A stretch of DNA of 64,000 nt from Athripsodes cinereus (GCA_947579605.1 OX388314.1:19775982-19839981), one strand, 5' to 3'; positions 1-10,337 are shown, counted from the first letter of the stretch. The notes: a model not told the origin generated them from the sequence alone. Translations and numbers: made by a program.

Positions 1-56
1 ACATGAGATTAGGGGGCTTAAATCTGACTGCTTAGTACATATGTTATATTATAAGT

Positions 57-168
57 CTTAATTTTATATTGACACGGAGAGGACAGCTTGCATGTTTATT
101 ATATGCAGCTGGTCTGCTGGCTGCCCCACTTGTGGGATACGCCGTGATGGTGGAGTAGTAGTAACTTA
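57..168 (+). repeat. R1 dispersed repeat, 3' half
   Basis: Matches the 3' half of a family (R1) seen about 18 times in this window. Diagnostic blocks are GGCACGGAGAGGACAGCTTG, GGTCTGCTGGCT and CCCACTTGTGGGATA-GCCGTGATGG, followed by a GTAGTA tail. The 5' half is absent here. No protein-coding capacity is visible. Confidence 0.8.
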
Positions 169-169
169 A

Positions 170-1879
170 TATAAAATTATAAATGTATATAGATAAATCT
201 TTAGGAAACAAATTCACAGCGATAAACTATGAAAATTCAAATTTTTAAGTTAAAACAGAGAAAAACAAAAACAAATTACTTCATAGCAGAAAGTTTGCAC
301 ACTTTTGCATTGGGTATAGATTTGTGAATTATTAAGCATTATATAATATTTCCAAACGATTGTAATAAAACGATATTCATTTAAGCTTTAAATCATGAAA
401 ACAGCTTTCCTTAATTCCACTATTCATGTGGTGATGATGATAATAATAATTCATTTGAAATCACGGGGCAGACACAGGCGACTTATAGACAATGATATTG
501 CACTTTTATAGTATACGAAAAGATGAGATTCAATTGTAATGTACGTATTGTATATTCTTGTCTCCACTGTAGATACTCTTTTTACTTTTCACGACTTTGT
601 TATAAATCATTATTATAAGATAGGAGATAACAACAATAATATTATTAATACTTGAAACTATTTTACACCGAGAAACTAGTGACGTGTCGTCGATGAATTT
701 GGTATTAAGAAAGGTATTTTATTAGTTCTTATATATAGTGAGATACTATCCATTGGATTTCTTCTCCATTCCTCCCTATTTTTTGCTAGTCTCTTTAATT
801 CTACGTATATGCCATAGTCATGTTATTAGTTTTTAAATCACTAAAATTGTGTACTTTGTTCTTTACGGATGGCAATAATGAACCATATAAATATATCATC
901 GACATTTTACAATAACTAGACTGTGTATTTTCACCAATATGTGCTTTCCGCCATGGCTATAAGGTCTAATAATCTGCTATGTTTAAAAAATTTGCTATGA
1001 AAAAATAATCGGCATCACGTGAATTAGTAACTCTTAGAGGGGCGTCTCTTTCTAACATATTGCCAGGACATAATAACTATAGTTGAATTATACAGTGCAC
1101 AACGTTTTTGAAAGAGACAGCCCTCTAATTGTTACTATCTCAGGTAGCACGATTTTTTTATTTTTCAAGGAAGTAGGTACACAGTCTCGTTACCTATGTA
1201 TTATGTTGGAGACTTGCGACAGGTTAGCTTTGCGTTACAAATTGATTTATTTTAGAAATACCTAATTCTAAAGAGTTTTATGTATCCGATGCAAGTTTCA
1301 TAGTGTAAGATAGCCAAAGCATCAGTATTGAAAAACCACCCCTATTCATGACTTATTGAAGAATATGTAATATTTAATGTAGAAGATTTATTATTTTCGC
1401 ACATCCTCTATTAGAAATGATAAGACAGTAATTATTATTGCAGAAATGGAAACCTTTGCAAATAATTTTTTTACAAATGCAAGTAATTCATTAATATAGA
1501 GGGGTCATCGATATTTAAAGGTTAATTTTGTTATTAATGTCATATATTCAGGTGATTTATAATTCCAAAGTTACTTAACAAATTTTGATATGTCAAATAA
1601 AAAAAGATTTTTGTAAACAGCGTTAAAAATGGTATTTTCATCGTTGGCAATAAATAACAACCTATTTATTCTTTATACCATAATAATATATAAATGTAAT
1701 TGAGCATGTGAGTGTCTGATAAAAAACATTTTAATTTACGTGAAAAGAAATGACGTACTTTAAAAAATCCATCAAGAATATAAACTTTTTACATTATTAT
1801 TTGTTAACTGTGATCTGAAACAAAATTGTAAACTCTTTTCCATTCTAAAAGTCCAGAATTGCATGAACTATTCTAAGTG
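170..1879. other. AT-rich non-coding stretch
   Basis: I see no gene, RNA or recognisable repeat here. The only open frame of 60 codons (1083-1265) has no homology I recognise and no splice context. Confidence 0.5.
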
Positions 1880-1922
1880 AAATACTTATTTAGTTCTTCC
1901 ACTGTGACTATATTAGTCACAA
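1880..1922 (-). repeat. 3' end fragment of the CTGATGA-hairpin repeat
   Basis: The + strand text AATACTTATTTAGTTCTTCC ACTGTGAC matches the outer 3' end of the copy at 2,841-2,935 (ACACTTATTTAGTACTTCC AATGTGAC). The hairpin part itself is missing here. Confidence 0.6.
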
Positions 1923-2457
1923 CTATTTATTTTTATTTTATTTTTTTATTTAACATGAACTTTCACCAAGAACCGTCGGTCAATAATATATTTGTTTAAG
2001 TATTAATATAGTTTACAGCATATTGTGAGTATTTTTTACATTTTCATAGAAATACACATACTCAATACCTAATAAGTCTACGCACAGTATTGACATTTTC
2101 AGCAGGGTAAATGCTAAAATCGTGTAGTTCAGGAAACCTTTACTACTTATATTTCAGTAAATCATTATTATACTTGCTCGTGTCTGTTCTGTTGTTTCAG
2201 TTAAATTATGTCATAAATTAATACCTCTACACTATTTATGTATCGTACTTTCATACATAAACAAAAACAACTAATATAAAGCAAATCATTAACCTTTTTT
2301 CGTAGTCATTTCTGATGACCTTTACGTAATGGTTATTATGTATGAAGAAATTGTCTTTCTGTTACTATCTAATGACTGAAATGTTCCACATAGATATATT
2401 CTGCGAGTAGGTATGCTTTTTCATGGCTATTATTGTAAATTGATGTCTACATTATAT

Positions 2458-2705
2458 AATTATGACATAACATAACATGTATACACAATTCACACAGACC
2501 GTGCTAGTCCCAAACTCAGATAATAATCTTGTATTATGGGTACTAACACGACGATACACATTATATACAATGCACTGAACACATATACATGTAACACCCA
2601 GACCCAGAACACTTTGAAAAAGGTCATTCTTCATTTTGCCTGAAAATCGAACCCGGGACCTCGTGACTCAAAGATAAGTGCGTTAGCTTTCGCGCCACAC
2701 CGGTC
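2458..2705 (-). repeat. tRNA-derived SINE, near full length
   Basis: On the minus strand a tRNA-like head starts near 2,705 (GGTGTGGCGCGAAAGC as the A-box region) and carries a B-box-like GGGTTCGATTTT. A body of about 190 bases follows, containing the blocks AAGAATGACCTTTTTCAAA, GGTGTTACATGTATATGTG and GGGACTAGCACGGTC. A second copy with the same body lies at 23,577-23,815, so this is a mobile family, not a tRNA gene. The acceptor stem and anticodon arm are not preserved well enough for a functional tRNA. A 60-codon open frame across the body is fortuitous. Confidence 0.75.
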
Positions 2706-2840
2706 ATTATGTGAAAGTATTTCAGGTGTCTAATACACATTATTCTGATAATGACTAAAGCGAAAAAATTCCCAGCAACCTAAAAGTTTGCTCACTCTTT
2801 TATAGGTCTCTCCTTTTTTTCGTCATGTAAAAATATTATA

Positions 2841-2935
2841 AATAAAACACTTATTTAGTACTTCCAATGTGACATTATTGGTCGCGAGCTGACTTTTAAG
2901 AGCTTCCGCTCCCATCATCAGGCATAAAGTAAAAG
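2841..2935 (-). repeat. CTGATGA-hairpin repeat 3' end (Penelope-like?)
   Basis: On the minus strand CCTGATGA is followed by a 6-bp stem with a GGAA tetraloop (GGGAGC-GGAA-GCTCTT), then AAAAGTC, then an outer end shared with 19,715-19,795: CGCGA..AATAA..GTCA..TTGGAAGT..ACTA.ATA..GTGTTTT. The CTGATGA-stem-GAAA layout resembles the ends of Penelope-like elements, some of which are known to carry hammerhead ribozymes. The assignment is inference. Confidence 0.55.
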
Positions 2936-3434
2936 ACAGGTATGTATTTACAAAACATTTATAATATATCATTAGTTTTTATAATCTTTAAAGAAACTTC
3001 ATTGGTCTTCGTAAATCAAAATCATTTATATCAATTAATAATAACATTTTAATTTATTAGTTTTAATTCAAGAACCTATCAACTTTTTTATGTGCCCATT
3101 TATTTATCTTCATCATTTGCTAGAAGCAATATTAAAAATGCACTGCTTATTATAGTTGATAAAACTGCATATTAGCTAGGTACGGCATGACTTGTCTAGT
3201 CTTTCATTAGCAGTAATATTGTGTCGCATTTTATATTTTTTAATTTGATTGGTTGACGCAATATGATATTGTGAAATTAAATTCTGAATGTTTTATTTTT
3301 CTACAAAGATAATAAGAGCGACTTACTTTGAAACTTACTTAACGTAAATTTATTGAATAAAAAATTGAGCTTCCATTCCTAAACCTATAATAAGTTTTAA
3401 TTTACTTTTTTGGTACTACCGTTTTACTCTTTTT
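2936..3434. other. AT-rich non-coding flank of the transposon cluster
   Basis: Nothing recognisable is seen. It ends at the left target-site duplication of the first RTE-like element. Confidence 0.5.
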
Positions 3435-4995
3435 AGTCAAAACTCCAGGAGGTCCAGTCGGCTATAAAAAGAATGAAAAACAATAAATCACCTGGCATAG
3501 ACAGTATACCATCCGAGTTGTTAAAATATGGGAACGAACACCTTCACAGAATTCTGCATGGACTAGTAAACAAGATATGGGATCTAGAGGCAATTCCTGA
3601 AGAGTGGCAAATGAGTATAATATGTCCCATACATAAGAAAGGGGATAAACTTAAATGCGAGAACCACAGAGGAATTTCATTATTGAGCACTGCCTATAAA
3701 CTACTGACTACAATACTGAAAGACAGGGTTGAATGTTATGCAGAAAATATCATAGGAGAATATCAGGCCGGGTTCAGAAGAGATAGGTCGACGAGTGACC
3801 AACTATTTACAGTACGCCAAATACTTGCCAAGTGCTGGGAATTCGATGTTGATCTGTACCAACTGTTCATCGACTTCAAACAAGCCTATGATAGTATTAA
3901 TAGAGAAAAGCTGTACAACATACTACTTACATTCAAAATACCCACAAAGTTGGTCAGACTAATCAAATCAACCATGAGTAACACAAAGTGCAAAGTGAAG
4001 GTTGGAGGAGACCTTACAGAAGAGTTCACAGTATCCCAGGGTCTCAAACAGGGTGATGGATTAGCTCCCACACTTTTCAATCTGAGCCTGGAATACGTTG
4101 TACGCCAGACATATCATAACAACACAAACCCTAACATATACTTCCAAAGCAGCCAGATAGTTGGATATGCGGATGATCTCAACATAATAGGAAGATCCCT
4201 GACAGCCATAGAAGAAGTATTTGATCCATTGGAAACAACAGCCAAGGAGATAGGACTAGAAATTAATGAAAATAAAACCAAAATAATGAAACAGTCCAGA
4301 AATCCCAGAAATAACCCTCTACATGTGGCCCAGTTTAAGGAAAGTTATAATTTTGAAGTAGTCAATGAATTTACCTATCTGGGATCTACCATAACCAAAG
4401 AAAATGAAGACCACGTAGAAATTAAACGAAGGATAGCAACAGGAAACAAAGCATTTATTTCTCTTCTACCAGTCCTTAAGTCCAAAAGTGTCCACAGGAA
4501 AACAAAAATTACCCTGTACAAAACTATAATAAGAACAGTAGTGACTTATGGGTGCGAAGCGTGGACAATGACAGCAAAGTCTGCAGAAGAGCTGGACAGA
4601 TTTGAGAGGAGAGTGCTAAGGAAAATCCTGGGACCCGTGAATGATGGCGAAACCTGGAGAATAAGATTCAACGATGAGCTATATAACATCTACAAGGCTC
4701 CCAGACTCTCTGTATATGCAAAATTTAACAGGCTAAGATGGGCCGGACATGTGCAGAGAATGCCGTCTTCACGGGTACCAAAAAGGATCCTTGAGGGACA
4801 TCCGGGTGGGAAAAGAAAAGTTGGCAGACCTAGGCTGAGATGGGAGGATGAGGTGAGAAAAGACGCAAACCAACTACTACAAGTTGTAAATTGGAAAACC
4901 GCAGCGGCAGACAGGAGGAGTTGGAGGCGAGGGCTGATGGAGGCCAAAGCTCGATATGAGCTGTAGGGCCATCGAAGAAGAAGAAGTCAAAACTC
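3435..4995 (+). mobile_element. 5'-truncated RTE-like non-LTR retrotransposon with 11-bp TSD
   Basis: The element body runs from about 3,446 to 4,984. It is flanked by perfect direct repeats AGTCAAAACTC at 3,435-3,445 and 4,985-4,995, which is a target-site duplication. The 3' end carries a short (GAA)n run just after the stop codon, as in many RTE-like elements. The 5' end starts in the middle of the ORF: the frame is open back to the junction and meets a TAG in host DNA at 3,434-3,436. The endonuclease domain is therefore missing, which is typical of abortive target-primed reverse transcription. The intact frame suggests a fairly young insertion. Confidence 0.9.
3473..4966 (+). CDS. reverse transcriptase (C-terminal part of RTE-like ORF2), 5' truncated
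   Basis: This 497-residue frame encodes the polymerase of a non-LTR retrotransposon. In vivo such proteins copy their own RNA at a nicked chromosomal target. Visible RT motifs in order are: KNNKSPGIDSIPSELLK (residues 2-18), HKKGDKLKCENHRGISLLST (54-73), YQAGFRRDRST (97-107), LFIDFKQAYD with catalytic D134, QGLKQGDGLAPTLFNLSLE, and the YADD box (232-235). Thumb and C-terminal segments follow, including FTYLGSTIT, YGCEAWTMT, and RLRWAGHVQRMP then KVGRPRLRWEDEV, the usual RTE-like tail. The ATG is internal to the original ORF, because the frame continues upstream to the insertion junction at 3,446. The AP-endonuclease domain is absent, so this copy cannot be autonomous. It has no host promoter in view and is probably a silent passenger. 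Confidence 0.85.
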   Translation: MKNNKSPGIDSIPSELLKYGNEHLHRILHGLVNKIWDLEAIPEEWQMSIICPIHKKGDKLKCENHRGISLLSTAYKLLTTILKDRVECYAENIIGEYQAGFRRDRSTSDQLFTVRQILAKCWEFDVDLYQLFIDFKQAYDSINREKLYNILLTFKIPTKLVRLIKSTMSNTKCKVKVGGDLTEEFTVSQGLKQGDGLAPTLFNLSLEYVVRQTYHNNTNPNIYFQSSQIVGYADDLNIIGRSLTAIEEVFDPLETTAKEIGLEINENKTKIMKQSRNPRNNPLHVAQFKESYNFEVVNEFTYLGSTITKENEDHVEIKRRIATGNKAFISLLPVLKSKSVHRKTKITLYKTIIRTVVTYGCEAWTMTAKSAEELDRFERRVLRKILGPVNDGETWRIRFNDELYNIYKAPRLSVYAKFNRLRWAGHVQRMPSSRVPKRILEGHPGGKRKVGRPRLRWEDEVRKDANQLLQVVNWKTAAADRRSWRRGLMEAKARYEL

Positions 4996-5038
4996 TTTGC
5001 TTCATGGCATATCCCACAAAAGAAGAAGCCAGTAGACT
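4996..5038 (-). repeat. R1 repeat remnant split by the full-length RTE insertion (left part)
   Basis: The text CATGGCATATCCCACAA followed by GCCAGTAGACT matches R1 in minus orientation (R1 antisense: CATGGCATATCCCACAAGTG then GCCAGCAGACC). The copy resumes at 8,320 with AACTGCATA. The large RTE-like element therefore landed inside an existing R1 copy. Confidence 0.65.
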
Positions 5039-5051
5039 TACCTTACCTTAC

Positions 5052-7217
5052 CTATGCAGCCATTTCCGTCCACTGCTGGACATAGGCCTCCCCCATAATT
5101 CTCCAGGCATCTCTATCCTGGGCTCTTTGCAACCAGTCACCAGCGATTCTTTTGATGTCATCAGACCATCGTGTAGGAGGTCTTCCTCTACTTCTTTTAT
5201 CTTCACGAGGTCTCCATTCCACCACCCGTTTTGTCCATCTTTGATCCTGTAGTCTAGCAACATGTCCTGCCCATGACCACTTCAACTTTGCCACTCTCTC
5301 GACAACGTCAGTAACTCCCGATCTTCTGCGTATTTCTGTATTTCTTATACGGTCAGAGAGTTTTATTTGTAGCATCGCTCTTTCATGCTTTCTTTGTGCC
5401 ACACGAAGTTTTCTGACAGTCGACTTGGTCAAAGTTAACGTTTCTGCCCCGTAGGTTAGTACTGGTAGCACGCATTGGTCGTACATTTTGCGTTTTAGGC
5501 TTTGGGGAATGTTGCTAGTGAAAAACTTCTTCAGATTTCCATAGGCTGCCCATCCAAGACCGATTCTCCTCTGAAGCTCCGTGGTTTGGTTATCTCGAGA
5601 CAGTACCATGTTGTGACCGAGATATTTATATTCACTGACTTCTTCGATTACCTGGTTGTCAATGTCTACCGTACCTCCAAGGACCAGATTTGTCATCACT
5701 TTTGTCTTGGATGTATTGATAAGGAGTCCAACTTTTCTGGTCTCTTGCATGAGCTCCGTTAGCATTTCGCGTGCCTCGTTTATATCTTCCGAAATCAAAA
5801 CGATATCGTCTGCAAATCTTAGATTACTCAGTTTGACTCCATCCACTTTGATACCCTTTTCTTCCCAGTCTAGATTTTTGAATGCGTATTCTAATACAGC
5901 AGTGAACAGCTTTGGAGATATTGTATCTCCTTGCCTTACACCTTTTTCAATGGGGAACTGTTTGGTGTTTTTGTGGAGTTTTACACTGGCTGATGTATTG
6001 TCATAGATGAAGTTCAGGAGTTTTGTGTATCTGTAATCTATACGACATTGATGCAACGCAGCTAATATGGCATCTTTGTTTATGGTATCGAAGGCCTTTT
6101 GGAAATCTACAAATATAAGTACTAGAGGTCTGTTATATTCCACCGTCTTTTCAATTAATATTTTCAAGGTCAAAAGATGATCGTTCGTGCCGAAGCCTGA
6201 CCGGAAACCAGCCTGTTCACATGGTTGATAAAAATCTAATTTATTCTCTAACCTGTTTGTAATTATTCGCATGAACAATTTGTACAGGTGAGATAGCAGG
6301 CTTATGGGTCTATAGTTTCCTACATCAGCTTTGTCTCCCTTTTTGTGCAGCAGTATCATTTGTACGTTGTTCCAGGCTTTCGGTGTAATGCCGTCTGTCA
6401 AGCACATATTGTAGAGTATCTTCAGTTTTTCGTGGAGGACTTTACCACCTACTTTTATACTCTCAATGACGATGCCATCCTCTCCTGGAGCTTTGTTATT
6501 TTTCATTTGACTGGCAGCATATTCAATTTCCTCAGTTGTAATTTCTGGGATATCTTCCGAGCCCTGATTAATGACACCGGTGTGGGGATTGATTTCTTCT
6601 GGACATTGTATATTTTCGCTGGTGCGAGCATATAACTCTCTGTAGAATTCTTCTGCGATTTTCAATATTTGGTCAGAGTCTGATGTGGTGTTCCCTTGTT
6701 TGTCCGTTAATTTTGATATCTCAGCCTTTCCTGTTGTCATACTTCTCTTGAGAACCTTTAAACTTTTGTTCTTCTCTATTGTGTGTTTAATGTTTGCATC
6801 ATTGAATGTTCTCACGTCTCTTCGAATGCTCTTTGAGATTTCTCGATTCAATTTTCTCCAATCATGTAAGTTTATGTTTATGTTGAGTTTTGAATCCCTT
6901 CTCAGTTGCATAAGATCCAAGGTATGTTTGCTCAACTTGTTTGGACTTTTCGTATGAGGACAGTTTTTCTGAACGGATTCTGATATGGCTTTTGCTATTA
7001 TTTCGTTTGTTTCATCGATATTGTGATTCTGGCTATCATGCTCAAGTAGCACACTTTCGATGGTCTTCTTAAAATCGTTCAACTTTAAAGGAGTTTGCCA
7101 TCTTTTCACAGTCTTTTTGCGCATCATTTTGTATCTTTCGTTTCCCAAGTTAATGGATACTGATGCTCTAACCAATCTGTGATCGCTCCCTATTGTGAAC
7201 TGATTGAGGACACTCAC
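5052..7217 (-). CDS. RTE-like reverse transcriptase reading frame (main part of ORF2)
   Basis: This 721-residue frame opens at the end of the endonuclease domain (SDHRL, residues 11-15), then continues through a linker to a complete non-LTR RT: NNKAPGEDGI (240-249), HKKGDKADVGNYRPISLLS (291-309), EQAGFRSGFGTNDHL (334-348), IFVDFQKAFDTI with D371, KGVRQGDTISPKLF (425-438), and the FADD box (468-471). The C-terminal tail has KYLGHNM, YGAETLTLT, WSWAGHVARLQDQRW, RGRPPTRWSDDIKRIAGDWL and ends EAYVQQWTEMAA, directly before the 3' repeat tail. The annotated ATG is not the natural start: the same frame continues upstream to about 7,297, where the frameshift joins it to the endonuclease frame. The RT itself has no internal stop. 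Confidence 0.88.
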   Translation of the reverse strand: MSVLNQFTIGSDHRLVRASVSINLGNERYKMMRKKTVKRWQTPLKLNDFKKTIESVLLEHDSQNHNIDETNEIIAKAISESVQKNCPHTKSPNKLSKHTLDLMQLRRDSKLNININLHDWRKLNREISKSIRRDVRTFNDANIKHTIEKNKSLKVLKRSMTTGKAEISKLTDKQGNTTSDSDQILKIAEEFYRELYARTSENIQCPEEINPHTGVINQGSEDIPEITTEEIEYAASQMKNNKAPGEDGIVIESIKVGGKVLHEKLKILYNMCLTDGITPKAWNNVQMILLHKKGDKADVGNYRPISLLSHLYKLFMRIITNRLENKLDFYQPCEQAGFRSGFGTNDHLLTLKILIEKTVEYNRPLVLIFVDFQKAFDTINKDAILAALHQCRIDYRYTKLLNFIYDNTSASVKLHKNTKQFPIEKGVRQGDTISPKLFTAVLEYAFKNLDWEEKGIKVDGVKLSNLRFADDIVLISEDINEAREMLTELMQETRKVGLLINTSKTKVMTNLVLGGTVDIDNQVIEEVSEYKYLGHNMVLSRDNQTTELQRRIGLGWAAYGNLKKFFTSNIPQSLKRKMYDQCVLPVLTYGAETLTLTKSTVRKLRVAQRKHERAMLQIKLSDRIRNTEIRRRSGVTDVVERVAKLKWSWAGHVARLQDQRWTKRVVEWRPREDKRSRGRPPTRWSDDIKRIAGDWLQRAQDRDAWRIMGEAYVQQWTEMAA

Positions 7218-7260
7218 GTCATGAACAATTTCTTTCTTGTCGGTGATGATATAGTCAATT

Positions 7261-8130
7261 TCATTTGTTGTTTTTCCGTCTGGACTGGATGGAGAGCCAA
7301 GTCCATCGTCGTTGTGGTTTTTTGCGGAAGAAAGTGTTCATTAAGTATAAGTTATTCTCAAGGAGATAGTTCAACAAGGTTTCTCCTCTGTTGTTTCTTG
7401 AGCCACTGCCAAAATTCCCAAGGGACCTTTCTGCCTCATCACTCTTCATACCAATTTTAGCATTGAGATCACCGATTATAATGTTGAAGTGACATTTGTT
7501 CTCCTGGAGGGTAGTGTTAATGTCCTCGTAGAAAATTTCTGTGTCTTCATCTGTATGACTTGATGTAGGGGCGTATACCTGAATAACTTTAAGATTATAT
7601 CTAGAGTTCAACTTTAGTGTTAAGTACGCTACTCTCGTTGATAGGCTTTTGATGCTCACAATATTTTGTGAGTGCTTCTTGTGAACTAGAAATCCGACTC
7701 CTCCAATGGCTCTCTCTATATCGCCTCTATAGTAGAAGGTATGTCCGGAATTCAATGTCAATAGTGCCTCGCCCTTTCTTCTTACTTCCGAGAGACCCAC
7801 GAAGTCCCATTTGATCTTCTTTAACTCTTCTTCCAGTTCAAGCAGTTTTGTGTCAGATGCAAGTGTCCGAACATTGTAGGTGGCTATTTTAAACTTCTGT
7901 ATCTTTCCTCGCTGGTGGGTCGCACAAGGTGCCAAACAATTGCCCCCCCCAGAATCCGTGGGGCAGACTGCAGGTGCAGTGTGAGATTCTGGACGCCTGG
8001 TCCTACTCACCTGGGGTAATGCTCTTTGATTATTTGACATTCTCATACGGGGGGTGATTGGCATTACAACGCCACGCTTGCCGTGCGGGTTGGCGAGGAC
8101 GTCCTTCCACGTTGGCCCATGCATCAACAT
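7261..8130 (-). CDS. RTE-like AP-type endonuclease reading frame (N-terminal part of ORF2)
   Basis: This frame of 289 residues encodes the apurinic-type endonuclease that nicks target DNA. Motifs are TYNVRTL (84-90), the metal-binding E115 in LSEVRRK, VIQVYAPTS (182-190), IIGDLNAKIG (218-227, catalytic D221/N223) and NNRGETLLNYLLENN. The first in-frame ATG after an upstream TAG (about nine codons earlier) is at 8,130. The leading 75 residues are a basic, proline-rich extension. The frame goes out of register after QRRWTWLS: the next motif (DYIITDK) is found in the frame of the RT ORF, and a 7-nt excess in the local sequence explains the shift. The protein would stop prematurely at 7,261, so this copy is probably defective unless frameshifting or a sequencing error is involved. 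Confidence 0.85.
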   Translation of the reverse strand: MLMHGPTWKDVLANPHGKRGVVMPITPRMRMSNNQRALPQVSRTRRPESHTAPAVCPTDSGGGNCLAPCATHQRGKIQKFKIATYNVRTLASDTKLLELEEELKKIKWDFVGLSEVRRKGEALLTLNSGHTFYYRGDIERAIGGVGFLVHKKHSQNIVSIKSLSTRVAYLTLKLNSRYNLKVIQVYAPTSSHTDEDTEIFYEDINTTLQENKCHFNIIIGDLNAKIGMKSDEAERSLGNFGSGSRNNRGETLLNYLLENNLYLMNTFFRKKPQRRWTWLSIQSRRKNNK

Positions 8131-8319
8131 TATCCACCGAGGTTGGTTACTCGATCTCTAACATATCACATAGTTTCCAGGGGAGACCGATGTCGAGGAG
8201 GTGTGGATAGGTACTTGAGATCAGATCAATCTCCGCATGCAGTAGTGGCATCATTTTACAATGCGGCCACACCTGCATACGGAGAGTCAATAAGATCCCC
8301 CTTTCTCCCCCAGTAGACT

Positions 8320-8345
8320 AACTGCATAAAAAAAGCTATTTAATG
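8320..8345 (-). repeat. R1 repeat remnant, right part of the split copy
   Basis: AACTGCATA directly after the TSD continues the R1 antisense consensus (CAGCTGCATA) interrupted at 5,038. It decays into AT-rich sequence after about 25 bases. Confidence 0.45.
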
Positions 8346-9419
8346 ATCAATATGTGAAAATAAAAATGCTTGATTTGCTTAATTTAAGAAAGGAATATCA
8401 TCAATTCATTTCAACCACAAACATAAATTATTCGCTTGAAGCAGTTTACAGTGTTTAAACTCATTTTTTCAATATTCATTGTTCTGTTTTTATACATATT
8501 GATAATGCAAATTATCCTTAATAAACTTTCCAAAAATTATCAACTACCTTCTCCGTTTGAAAATTGTACTTAAAACATCTTCACATAAGTTATCCATTTG
8601 TCACGCTATTTTCATTAGCAAGAATATGAGAATGACATGCATATCTGATACTCATAAAACCATACTTATTTCATACTTACTTAATTAATAAGTATTGTAT
8701 TCTTATACTTTAATATAGAATAGAGAAGTATCATAGAGAGATAATAGTATAGAATAGTGATAATGACGTAATATCTAACAGACTACACATGTCGCCTTTT
8801 TATTAAAAATAAAATAATTTATTCTTTGTCTTTCTTTTGTAGTCTGACGTTCTAATAAAACGGTTCATAGACAAGTTAAATGCGGTATTTTTATTTAGTA
8901 TCTACAAACAGGACACTGCTTACTAATTATTATAAAAATAGGTGTATCTATCTTATTATAAAAATAGGTATATCTATCGTAGAATTAGCTTATTTAAAAG
9001 AAAAGCACAAATGACATACTGTAATTACAAACTAGACGCTTTTAATGCCTTAATTTATTCTACTACCAAGAATTTTGCAACAGTTATGCTTAAATTGTAC
9101 CTATTTGAAAAAAGGAACACGTACATATTGGCTAAAAATTAGGAGTATATTTTCAGCAACTTCAATTTTATGATTTTAGTAGTTGAATCATGGTATTTAT
9201 GTACTTCATTAGTAAATTTTTACCTGCTTAAAACATGAAGCTTGGCCTTCTAGATATGTTATATATTTATTGAATTGATTGATGGTGATTACTGTTTGTT
9301 TCAAGATTAATGCTTTATCTCTAATATTTTTATTATTGTTTGTTTTCTTTTTATATTACATGACAACCTTATGGGCTAATGAAATATATCAAATAGTTAA
9401 TTTGTATACACTTTTAAAC
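8346..9419. other. AT-rich non-coding stretch with a 26-bp tandem duplication
   Basis: The only structure seen is a direct duplication at about 8,927-8,978 (unit TTATTATAAAAATAGGTGT-ATCTATC, second unit with one change). No gene is supported. Confidence 0.5.
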
Positions 9420-9516
9420 TGAGCAATGCATGGTCTCTTGTAATGATTATAATTGTTTGTATCTATTTGTATGTGTCGTCTGAAGTGTGTAACTGGTTTT
9501 GAATAAATAAATAAAT
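9420..9516 (+). repeat. LINE 3' tail ending in (AATA)n
   Basis: A GTGTGTAACTGGTTTTG segment ends in AATAAATAAATAAATAA, the usual 3' tail of arthropod LINEs. No coding part is attached. Confidence 0.45.
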
Positions 9517-10337
9517 AATCACCGTTAGTCAAATATGAGGCTGACTCTATTTTAAATTTGATTGGTAAAGGCTGACTAACTTTTCGTATAAAAAATCATA
9601 AATAACAAATAATCTATCAAGAAATATACTAATCTCCTTGTCTACAAAACCACTGAATATGTTCATTATTATTTCTTCATTTTAGATTCACAGAAGACAC
9701 AATAAAACGTTTACAAATTAAATGTAGCTTTAATTGTTACCAAAACATCCAAGTTGCAAGTATACTTACATTATGCTTGTACATAATGAGAATTAGAACA
9801 TGAAATATGCAATAGAAATTACGTACAATAGTTATTAATGGATTTGTAATACACATTATGTACATCTTACTTGGCATTGTTATATCATGATGAAATCGTC
9901 CGAAGCCTTCTGAAGAAACCTTATTATAAAAAGAACACGACATTACACTTGTCAAAGTGATTATTAAACAGAATATTGTTATGATATTAAATGGAGAACG
10001 TGTTATTATTAATATCACTATTGAGCTTCTAAGCGATGCATCAGGCCACATTTCTCTAATAGGCTTATATTTTATTATACAATTATGTATAATAGGTCCG
10101 CTTGTATACGAGCTACGTACAACAATGTGTTATACGAAGACATATTTTTATTAATTCTTTTTGCGCATCATCAGCTATAGGCCAAAATTAACAAATCTAT
10201 TTATTTACATAAAAAAATGGCTAAAATATTTACTGTGGCTAAATTATCACTATAACCCTACTGATTTTTTTTTCGTGTCTACATAGCCATTCAAAATATA
10301 TGTAATGTATAATTAAAAAGAGAACGGTGAAATTCAT
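9517..10337. other. AT-rich non-coding stretch
   Basis: A 104-codon minus-strand frame (9737-10051) has no recognisable domains, is rich in I/F/S as expected of AT-rich DNA, and lacks splice or promoter context. Nothing is supported. Confidence 0.5.

Larger units (their letters stand above)
5029..8319 (-). mobile_element. full-length RTE-like retrotransposon with 10-bp TSD
   Basis: The direct repeat CCAGTAGACT occurs at 5,029-5,038 and 8,310-8,319 and bounds an element of 3,271 bp (5,039-8,309) in minus orientation. The 3' end (left) is a short (GGTAA)n tail directly after the stop codon. The 5' end (right) has about 180 bp of leader before the first ATG at 8,130. It contains an AP-endonuclease reading frame and a reverse-transcriptase reading frame that were once a single ORF of roughly 1,000 codons and are now separated by one frameshift near 7,284-7,296. 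No LTRs and no separate gag-like ORF1 are seen, which agrees with the RTE group. Confidence 0.92.

Noticed and set aside
2640..2705. Possible functional tRNA gene on minus strand
   Set aside because: The anticodon and acceptor stems are not intact and the sequence continues into a SINE body shared with another copy.
4690..5263. Short ORFs around the junction of the two RTE-like elements
   Set aside because: They are shadow frames of the retrotransposon ORFs or run across the junction.
5502..7460. Several + strand ORFs of 86-116 codons
   Set aside because: They are antisense shadows of the RTE-like reverse transcriptase and endonuclease frames on the minus strand.
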